This document shows positions 58,560 to 64,000 of a stretch of DNA of 64,000 nt, piece after piece. This DNA is from Streptomyces spinoverrucosus. Its GTDB lineage: Bacteria; Actinomycetota; Actinomycetes; Streptomycetales; Streptomycetaceae. Below the pieces are notes generated by a model. That model was not told the DNA's origin. It saw only the letters and a list, made by a program, of their open reading frames with translations, and made no database searches. Both the position numbers and the translations under genes were made by a program. Numbering within the stretch: position 1 is the first letter of the stretch; every line of letters starts with the position of its first letter. The DNA lies in the NCBI RefSeq assembly GCF_006539505.1, contig NZ_BJND01000023.1:1-64000 (forward strand), given 5' to 3'.

Positions 58560-60087
58560 GGATCTCCTCGAAGGCGCCGTCCAGGGAGCCCTGCTGGGCG
58601 TCGAAGAGACGGCCGCCGGTCAGTTCGGCGATGTGCTCCAGCTCGGAGCGGTCGGAGTCGCCGAAGAGGATCGGGAAGACGGGGATGTTGCGCTGCTCGC
58701 CGGTGAGCGAGCCGTGGAACGCCTCGAAGTCCTGGGCACTGGCGCCGACGGTGTTCTCCCCGTCGGTCATCAGCACGATCGACGTGAACATGTCCTCGTC
58801 GGTGCCCAGATGCTCGTACGCCTTCTCCAGCGAGGTGTAGATCGCCGTGTCGCCCTCGGCCTTCAGCGCCCGGGTGTCGCGGCGGATCGCGTCGAGGCCG
58901 GTCTTCGGGTTCGCGGGGTCCACGACATGGGTGCGCACGCTCTTCACGTCCGACCCGAACGGCATCAGCGTCACCTCCTCGCGGTCCCGGAAGTCCCCCG
59001 TCAGTCCGGTGAGCGCCGACTTCAGCCCGGCCAGCCGCTCGCCCTCCATGGAGCCGGAGGTGTCCAGGACGTACACCGTGCGCGAGGGTCGGCGCAGTTC
59101 GTTCTCGTACGAGTCGAGCAACCCGTCGGCGACGGAACGGCTGCCCGGGAAGGGCAGTTCGCGCCGCCGGGTGGTCTCCAGGCCCGGTGCGGGGGTGACG
59201 GAGGCGACGACCGGGCGGCGGTGGGTGCGGTCGGTGATCGCGCGCTGGATCTCCGGGGTGCGCAGGGCCTCGGCGAGGCGGCGTACGTCCTCGCGGGCGG
59301 TGGCACTGGCGGAGGCGAGGGAGGACAGCGGGTAGTCGGCGGTGACCACGCCGTCCTTGGGCCGGATCACGGTCAGGTCCGGGATGCCCTTGAGGACCGA
59401 CTCGTAGTTGAGCAGCGCGTCGACGTTGCCGCGCCGGGTGTAGGCGCTGGCCAGCCAGCCCGACGAGCCCGACGTCAGCTTCTGCCCCTGGAAGAACTCC
59501 CGCAGTCGCGGAGTCGCCTTGCGCACATCCGTGTCGGTGAGCGCGGACTGCGCGCCCGACAGGGCGGAGGCGACGGAGACCAGGGTGGAGAAACCGGAGT
59601 TGGAGCGGGCCGGGTCGGTCATGCCGTACGTCAGCTCGCCGTCCCGGACGGCCTTCTCGACCTGGGACCAGGTGACGTCCTCGGGAGTCCAGCCGAGGGC
59701 CTGCACTGTGGTCGGCTTGACGCCGATCGCGACCGGGCTCGACATGATCGGCGTCTCCGAGACGACCTTGTTCCGGGCCTCGGGGCGCAGCCGCAGATAG
59801 TCGTTGGAGGCCAGCCACACCGCGTCGTACGCCTGGTCCGCCTTGCCCTCCGCCAGCAGGTCGACGGCGTCGATGGTGCCCATGTAGGTGGGCCGGACGG
59901 TGATGCCGGTCTGCTCGCGGACCTGGTCCAGGACCGGGGACATGTCGCTGAGCTCGCTGGAGGCGAGGACGCGCAGGGTGCCGGGCGTGTAGGCGGTGGG
60001 ATCGTCGTCGGGGTCGTCCTGCCCGGAGGTACAGGCGGTGAGCAGGGTGAGCGCGGCGAGGGTGAGGGCGGCGATCCGGCGTCTCAT
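58546..60087 (-). CDS. Lipoprotein fusing a solute-binding (ModA/SBP-11-like) domain to a VWA domain
   Basis: A 513-aa protein. Lipoprotein signal: RRRIAALTLAALTLLTACTS. Residues about 35-295 form a periplasmic-binding fold (TLRVLASSELSDMSPVLDQV REQTGI; ...DAVWLASNDYL; YGMTDPARSNSGFSTLVSVA, the ModA-type phosphate-loop-like segment). Residues about 335-505 form a VWA domain with an intact MIDAS: DTSGSMEGE (Asp342-x-Ser-x-Ser), a Thr in GDTAIYTSLEKA and MTDGENT (Asp). GGAAGGAGG lies 6-7 nt before the ATG; the start overlaps the TelA stop (ATGA). It would sit outside the membrane and bind a ligand and a divalent metal-dependent partner. Confidence 0.9.
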   Translation of the reverse strand: MRRRIAALTLAALTLLTACTSGQDDPDDDPTAYTPGTLRVLASSELSDMSPVLDQVREQTGITVRPTYMGTIDAVDLLAEGKADQAYDAVWLASNDYLRLRPEARNKVVSETPIMSSPVAIGVKPTTVQALGWTPEDVTWSQVEKAVRDGELTYGMTDPARSNSGFSTLVSVASALSGAQSALTDTDVRKATPRLREFFQGQKLTSGSSGWLASAYTRRGNVDALLNYESVLKGIPDLTVIRPKDGVVTADYPLSSLASASATAREDVRRLAEALRTPEIQRAITDRTHRRPVVASVTPAPGLETTRRRELPFPGSRSVADGLLDSYENELRRPSRTVYVLDTSGSMEGERLAGLKSALTGLTGDFRDREEVTLMPFGSDVKSVRTHVVDPANPKTGLDAIRRDTRALKAEGDTAIYTSLEKAYEHLGTDEDMFTSIVLMTDGENTVGASAQDFEAFHGSLTGEQRNIPVFPILFGDSDRSELEHIAELTGGRLFDAQQGSLDGAFEEIRGYQ

Positions 60088-61295
60088 ATCTGACCTCCTT
60101 CCAGGGCGCCCTGCGAGCGGCTGCGCTCCAAATAGGCACTGGCGTTCTGGAGTTCGTTCGTCAGCGACTCGACGGTGGTGGCCATCGCCTCGGTGGCCTG
60201 CACCTTGTAGGTGTCGATGGCGTCGAGCGTGCGGTAGATCTGCTGGAAGGCGGTCCGCAGGGTCTCCGCGCCCACCGCCGGGTCGGCGGCGATCCGCTGG
60301 ATCTCGCCGGACTGCGTGGCGAGCATCTCCGCGTTGCCCCGGATCAGGTCCTCGGTGGTGCCGCGCAGGGCGTTGACCTGGTCGACGACCTTCTTCTGGT
60401 TGTCCAGCGCGGAGGCCAGCATCACGGAGATGCGCAGCGCCGAGACGGTGGTCGTGGCGGCCCGGTCGACGCCCTTGATCAGCTCCTCGTTGTTGCGGCG
60501 TACGACATCCATGGCGAGGTAGCCCTGCGCGCACACCGCGAGCTGGGTGAGCAGGTCCTGGTGCTTCTGCCGGACGGGGAAGAGGACGTCGGCGCGCAGG
60601 TTGTCGGCCTGCTGGGGATCGGAGACCCCGCCGATGTGCTCCTCGACGGCCCGGTCCAGGGCCTCGGTCAGCACGACGTACTCCTGGAGCTTGCCCATGG
60701 TCTCCCACAGCCGGACCCGCTCGGTCTGCAACGCCGCGTTGTCGCGGCGCAGCTCGTCCTGCCCGCCGCGCAGCGACCCCACGATCTTGTTCAACGTGCC
60801 CTGCGCGGAGGCGTACTTGGCGACGTGATCGCGCAGCTTGTTCCCGCCGGGCAGCCGGGACAGGAACTTGCGTCCCTTGGCGGCGGGCAGGTCGCGCGGG
60901 TCGAGGTCCTCGACGACGCGGCGCAGCTCCACCAGCGACCCGGCGACCTGCGACTGGGCGTCGCCGCCCTTGCTGGGCAGGCTGCGCACGGTCCGCTCCA
61001 GCATGCGGTTGGACTGCGCGGCCGCGGTGCGCATCTCGCCGGCGCCCAGCGCGGTGATCTCGCCGACCTTGCCGGCGAACTCGGGGGAGCGGGCGTCGAG
61101 GGCGGCGAGTCCGGCGACGTACTCGGCGGCCTTGCGGGCCATGTCCGTACGGACGCCGTCGTCGACGGGGACGAGACCGCCCGCCTTCTCGCGCGGCACC
61201 GGGGAGACCGGCTCGGGTGGGGTGAGGGTGAAGGAGTCGTCGCGGCTGGCGCTGGTGTTCTGGCTGGCGCTGTGGCCGAGGTCGTGGTCGCTCAT
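60084..61295 (-). CDS. Toxic anion resistance (TelA/KlaA-like) protein
   Basis: A 403-aa soluble, mostly helical protein of the TelA family: DDGVRTDMARKAAEYVAGLA, FLSRLPGGNKLRDHVAKYAS AQGTLNKIV (the conserved F....P..N...), LLTQLAVCAQGYLAMDVVRR and a conserved helical C-terminal region (IYRTLDAIDTYKVQATEAM). TelA proteins were linked to tellurite resistance on plasmids, but their chemistry is unknown. GGGGGAG lies 7 nt before the ATG. The stop overlaps the start of the VWA lipoprotein. Confidence 0.92.
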   Translation of the reverse strand: MSDHDLGHSASQNTSASRDDSFTLTPPEPVSPVPREKAGGLVPVDDGVRTDMARKAAEYVAGLAALDARSPEFAGKVGEITALGAGEMRTAAAQSNRMLERTVRSLPSKGGDAQSQVAGSLVELRRVVEDLDPRDLPAAKGRKFLSRLPGGNKLRDHVAKYASAQGTLNKIVGSLRGGQDELRRDNAALQTERVRLWETMGKLQEYVVLTEALDRAVEEHIGGVSDPQQADNLRADVLFPVRQKHQDLLTQLAVCAQGYLAMDVVRRNNEELIKGVDRAATTTVSALRISVMLASALDNQKKVVDQVNALRGTTEDLIRGNAEMLATQSGEIQRIAADPAVGAETLRTAFQQIYRTLDAIDTYKVQATEAMATTVESLTNELQNASAYLERSRSQGALEGGQI

Positions 61296-61308
61296 CTGGC
61301 TGCTCCCC

Positions 61309-62385
61309 CTATCCGCGCGCCCGGCGCGCCATCTCGTGCAGCACCTCGTAGGTGGGCACGGGCGCCTGCCGTACGCCGGTCAGCTTCTGGTTGAGGTAGT
61401 CGGTGTGGTCGGCGGTGGCCGCGGTGAACTCGGCGGTGGCGCCCTGCGGCCGGAACCCGTGCCGGACGGCCAGCTCGCGCAACGTCGGGTCGGTGGACAG
61501 CAGTTGGCCGAACTCACGGCCCTCGTCGTTCAGCGGCACGACGGTGTGGTCGCTGGTGGCGGTGGTGTCCGGGTAGAGGACGGTGAGGTCGTCGACGCCC
61601 TGCCCCTGGGCCAGCAGGGAGGCGACCTGCGACTCGTAGACGAGCACGAGCGGATTCCCGGCGCCGCTGATGAAGTCCCGGAAGGGACCGTCGGAGCTGG
61701 ACTGCTGGGCACCCTGCACGGTGACCAGCTTCCGCAGCAGCGGCGCGGTGCGCTCGACGTCGGCGTCGCTCGCGACCACCTTGCCGTCGTTGTCGACGTA
61801 GGAGGCGGCGGCGAGGTAGAGGGCGCCGGAGTTGGAGGTGAGGGGATCGGTACTGGCGATGAAGAGCGTCCCGCTCAACTCCCCGTACTTCTCGGCCCCC
61901 TTGAGCTGCTGCCAGGTGCGATCGTCCCGGGCGGCGTCGAGATAGGCGCTCATCCTCAGCGTGCCGCGGTGGGGCGCGTCGAGCGTGACGAGCCCGTTGG
62001 CCTCAAGCACCTCGGCGGCGTTGCGGTGGGCGACGACGACGAGGGGCGAGTAGAAGGGGCGCGGCAGCGGCTGCTGCGCCTCGTACTTCTCGGCCAGCGC
62101 GTCGGCGGGCGCCTTGCTGGACGGGAAGGCGAAGTCGTACCCCTTCAGATCCAGGTCCTCCATGGCCCACGACCCGGACGGCTCCGCCTTCACGGTGTAG
62201 CCCTTGGCGGCAAGGGCGTCCACCACCTGGGGATCGGCGAAGAACTCCATCTTCTCCGACCCCACCACGCCACGCACGGTCTTCGTTGCCGCGCTCTGTT
62301 CCCCGTTGTCCCGGCCCGCCAGGACGGCCGCCACCACGCCGCCGATCAGCAAAACCGCGAGGACAATACCCGTGATTCGTCTCAC
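61309..62385 (-). CDS. Membrane-anchored solute-binding-type protein, first gene of the TelA operon
   Basis: A 358-aa protein starting at GTG 62385. A single N-terminal membrane anchor (RRITGIVLAVLLIGGVVAAV) is followed by a two-lobed periplasmic-binding-like domain: GVVGSEKMEFFADPQVVDAL, LDLKGYDFAFPSSKAPADAL, FYSPLVVVAHRNAAEVLEAN, GTLFIASTDPLTSNSGALYL and GNPLVLVYESQVASLLAQGQ. STDPLTSNSG is the kind of Ser/Thr-rich loop that binds an anion in the ModA/sulfate-binding family. No ABC permease is nearby. A CACGCT 6 nt upstream of the GTG could be a leaderless -10. TelA starts 13 bp after the stop. Confidence 0.85.
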   Translation of the reverse strand: MRRITGIVLAVLLIGGVVAAVLAGRDNGEQSAATKTVRGVVGSEKMEFFADPQVVDALAAKGYTVKAEPSGSWAMEDLDLKGYDFAFPSSKAPADALAEKYEAQQPLPRPFYSPLVVVAHRNAAEVLEANGLVTLDAPHRGTLRMSAYLDAARDDRTWQQLKGAEKYGELSGTLFIASTDPLTSNSGALYLAAASYVDNDGKVVASDADVERTAPLLRKLVTVQGAQQSSSDGPFRDFISGAGNPLVLVYESQVASLLAQGQGVDDLTVLYPDTTATSDHTVVPLNDEGREFGQLLSTDPTLRELAVRHGFRPQGATAEFTAATADHTDYLNQKLTGVRQAPVPTYEVLHEMARRARG

Positions 62386-62475
62386 GCCCGGAGCGTGCTC
62401 CCGGAACCCAACGTTCCCCGGCGCAGAGGATGAACGCCGGGTGACTTGGAGGTCCCGGTATTCAACGACGCCCTC

Positions 62476-62503
62476 AGGGGCGCGGGGAACTGCGCGACAA
62501 GCC
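62476..62503 (-). repeat. Streptomyces dispersed intergenic repeat, copy 2 (inverted)
   Basis: AGGGGCGCGGGGAACTGCGC, followed by GACAAGCC, is the reverse complement of the copy at 57921-57949 apart from one or two bases. It lies upstream of the TelA-operon start, so the two copies bracket the operon in opposite orientations. Confidence 0.75.
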
Positions 62504-62582
62504 ACCGACCACAGAAAGCCGCAAGACGACAACAAGCCCTACGGCGAAGAGCCACGGTTCAAGCCAACGCAGTGCTGTGGCA

Positions 62583-62620
62583 CCCGGTCCGCGCGTCGCT
62601 GCGGGTGCACGCGGACCGGG
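62583..62620 (-). terminator. Hairpin after the 140-aa hypothetical gene
   Basis: CCCGGTCCGCG and CGCGGACCGGG form a perfect 11-bp stem around a 16-nt loop, 24 bp after the stop of the leftward gene. Confidence 0.75.
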
Positions 62621-62643
62621 GCCGCCCGGCGGAGCCCTACGGC

Positions 62644-63066
62644 TCAGTGGGACGCGAGTTCGCGAGGCCCCAGCGCCTCGGCGTGAGCGTCCATACGTTC
62701 CGCGGCCAGAATCGCGGCCGCGGTGTCCGCCCGCGACGCCGCAACCACCAGCGCCCGCCCGGCGAGGGCATGCGCCCGCCGGTGCAGCGCGGCGAGATGC
62801 GGCTCGGCGGTCGCGGCCGCGGTCGCCGAGATGCGGGCCGGCGTACGGCCTCCCCGCAGCCGGGCCACCTGCTCCGCGAGCCGTGCGGCGGCGGTGTCCA
62901 GGTCGTCGGACGGGGCCAGCGCGCGCAGCTCGTCGGTGACGGCGAGCAGCGCCGCGAGGTGCCCCGCGAGCTGGATGTCCAGCTCTTCCTCACGTGACCG
63001 GTGGGGGAAGTCGGAAGGGGTGCCGGCCATCGTGTGGACCGACTTGGCGCGGATCGGTTCGTACAT
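62644..63066 (-). CDS. Helical hypothetical protein, 140 aa
   Basis: The ATG at 63066 has AGGAGG 7 nt upstream. The sequence MYEPIRAKSVHTMAGTPSDF, then REEELDIQLAGHLAALLAVT and a long Ala/Arg-rich helical C-terminal half (AAARLAEQVARLRGGRTPAR), shows no known domain. It is conserved-looking in composition and has its own promoter with an operator-like palindrome (63105-63119) and terminator. Function unknown. Confidence 0.8.
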   Translation of the reverse strand: MYEPIRAKSVHTMAGTPSDFPHRSREEELDIQLAGHLAALLAVTDELRALAPSDDLDTAAARLAEQVARLRGGRTPARISATAAATAEPHLAALHRRAHALAGRALVVAASRADTAAAILAAERMDAHAEALGPRELASH

Positions 63067-63096
63067 GGGATGGCCTCCTGGTGCTTGGCAGAAGCC

Positions 63097-63119
63097 ATCC
63101 TAGCTTAGATTTCGTCTAA
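63097..63119 (-). promoter_or_regulatory. Promoter of the 140-aa gene with operator in the spacer
   Basis: On the minus strand TAGGAT (63102-63097) is a perfect TAGRRT -10. The inverted repeat TTAGA-CGAAA-TCTAA (63119-63105) lies just upstream, filling the spacer to a weak -35. Such AT-rich symmetry is rare here and suggests a repressor site. Confidence 0.6.
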
Positions 63120-63167
63120 AGTTGAGCCGTTCACAAATAAGGGGTATGTGTCCACGCAGCGTGAGCG

Positions 63168-64000
63168 TCAGTGCTGGCTGTAGCCGTCCAGGAAGGTGCC
63201 GATCCGGCCGATCGCGTCCCGCAGATCGCCGACCGTGGGCAGCGTCACGACCCGGAAGTGGTCCGGCTCCGTCCAGTTGAAGCCGGTGCCGTGCACCACC
63301 ATGATCTTCTCGCGCCGGAGCAGGTCGAGGACCAGCCGACGGTCGTCCTTGATCTTGAAGACCTTGGGGTCAAGGCGGGGGAAGAGATACAGGGCGCCCC
63401 TCGGACGGACGCATGTCACGCCCGGGATCTGCGTGAGCATCTCGTAGGCGACGTCCATCTGCTCGCGCAGTCGGCCGCCCGGCAGCACCAGGTCGTTGAT
63501 CGACTGGCGTCCGCTCAGCGCCGCGACCACCCCGTGCTGACCCGGCATGTTGGCGCACAGGCGCATGTTCGCCAGGATCGTCAGGCCCTCGATGTAGGAG
63601 TCGGCGTGCGCGCGCGGGCCGGAGATCGACATCCAGCCGACCCGGTAGCCGGCCACCCGGTACGCCTTCGACATGCCGTTGAAGGTGAGGGTGAGCAGAT
63701 CGGGGGCGACGGCGGCGGTCGGGATGTGCTGGGCACCGTCGTACAGGATCTTGTCGTAGATCTCGTCCGAGCAGACCAGCAGGTTGTGGCGGCGGGCGAT
63801 GTCGGTCAGGCCCTTGAGCATCGCCTCGTCGTAGACCGCGCCGGTCGGGTTGTTCGGGTTGATGATCACGATCGCCTTGGTGCGGTCGGTGACCTTGCGC
63901 TCGACGTCGGCGAGGTCCGGCATCCAGTCGGACTGCTCGTCGCAGCGGTAGTGCACGGCCGTACCGCCGGACAGGGACACGGCGGCCGTCCACAGCGGGT
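63168..64000 (-). CDS. Pyridoxal-phosphate aminotransferase (AlaT-like), 3' part
   Basis: The gene runs off the right edge; the visible C-terminal part is about 277 aa. It is a class I aminotransferase: IINPNNPTGAVYDEAM (Asn and the PLP-contact), VCSDEIYDKILYDGA (Asp), the PLP lysine in FNGMSKAYRVAGYRVGW and VVHGTGFNWTEPDHFRVV with the substrate-binding Arg. The GMSKAYR and TGFNW motifs resemble alanine/glutamate-pyruvate transaminases (AlaT/YfbQ) more than aspartate aminotransferases. It would make alanine from pyruvate. The stop is 63168; no neighbour in the window suggests an operon. Confidence 0.9.
   Translation of the reverse strand, partial: PLWTAAVSLSGGTAVHYRCDEQSDWMPDLADVERKVTDRTKAIVIINPNNPTGAVYDEAMLKGLTDIARRHNLLVCSDEIYDKILYDGAQHIPTAAVAPDLLTLTFNGMSKAYRVAGYRVGWMSISGPRAHADSYIEGLTILANMRLCANMPGQHGVVAALSGRQSINDLVLPGGRLREQMDVAYEMLTQIPGVTCVRPRGALYLFPRLDPKVFKIKDDRRLVLDLLRREKIMVVHGTGFNWTEPDHFRVVTLPTVGDLRDAIGRIGTFLDGYSQH

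Overview
This window is from a high-GC actinobacterial chromosome, almost certainly a Streptomyces. Third codon positions are overwhelmingly G or C, GTG and TTG starts are common, and there is a mycothiol-conjugate amidase (mca). The gene order biotin carboxylase - maf - pccE/pccB - birA - adenylate cyclase - enoyl-CoA hydratase - GGDEF protein - hutH - L,D-transpeptidase - cystathionine gamma-lyase/synthase - sigma-like/MarR/threonine dehydratase - ABC efflux pair - greA - mca - pckA matches what I remember of the Streptomyces coelicolor core around accA2-hutH-pckA. That synteny is from memory and was not computed.

Layout. 1-7.1 kb: acyl-CoA carboxylase genes (accA2 start, pccB, pccE), maf, a GDSL/SGNH esterase, birA (biotinylates the carboxylase) and a class III adenylate cyclase. 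7.1-13.5 kb: a proline-rich membrane protein, an enoyl-CoA hydratase, a GGDEF cyclase and histidine ammonia-lyase. These are separated by two unusual repeat-filled non-coding stretches, a degenerate repeat family at 8.94-9.79 kb and a 32-bp tandem array of about 17 units at 11.07-11.64 kb. 13.5-22.5 kb: envelope genes (lipoprotein, LAXTG sortase substrate, L,D-transpeptidase lipoprotein, MacB-type ABC pair, large secreted subtilase). 22.7-29.7 kb: small-molecule enzymes (VOC protein, zinc alcohol dehydrogenase with a divergent HTH regulator), a secreted I36/VCBS protein, and an accessory patch (nuclease-like protein, AI-2E permease, frameshifted DUF6247 remnant) next to msrA.

29.9-40 kb is mostly core: a TPR-like membrane protein, metB-type enzyme, sigma-like factor with a small membrane protein, MarR regulator, ilvA, drug-type ABC exporter, greA, DUF4307 protein and mca. 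40.1-46.9 kb holds a STAND-type NB-ARC/TPR ATPase, a lone serine recombinase with foreign-looking codons, and a DUF255 thioredoxin-like protein. 47.1-53.6 kb is the most interesting block. Four genes overlap one another by 4 nt: a processive-type GT2 glycosyltransferase (QxxRW), a PMT/ArnT-like membrane glycosyltransferase, a polyprenyl-phosphate glycosyltransferase with a GtrA tail, and a secreted copper-radical oxidase of the galactose/glyoxal oxidase family with every key residue present. This reads as a complete surface-glycan synthesis, transfer and oxidation pathway.

53.5-57.8 kb: Mut7-C RNase-like protein, TetR regulator and hemolysin-III protein, then GTP-dependent PEP carboxykinase. 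57.9-62.4 kb: a tight operon of a membrane-anchored solute-binding-type protein, a TelA protein, a lipoprotein that fuses a solute-binding domain to a VWA domain, and a small membrane protein, which is a plausible uncharacterised stress or metal system. The window ends in a hypothetical gene and the 3' part of an aminotransferase gene.

Regulatory signals: several genes appear to be transcribed without a leader (a TANNNT-like -10 ends 6-8 nt before the start codon). Several palindromes sit inside promoters, the clearest at the ABC exporter (35.5 kb), TetR (54.88 kb), hemolysin III (55.64 kb) and the terminal hypothetical gene (63.11 kb).
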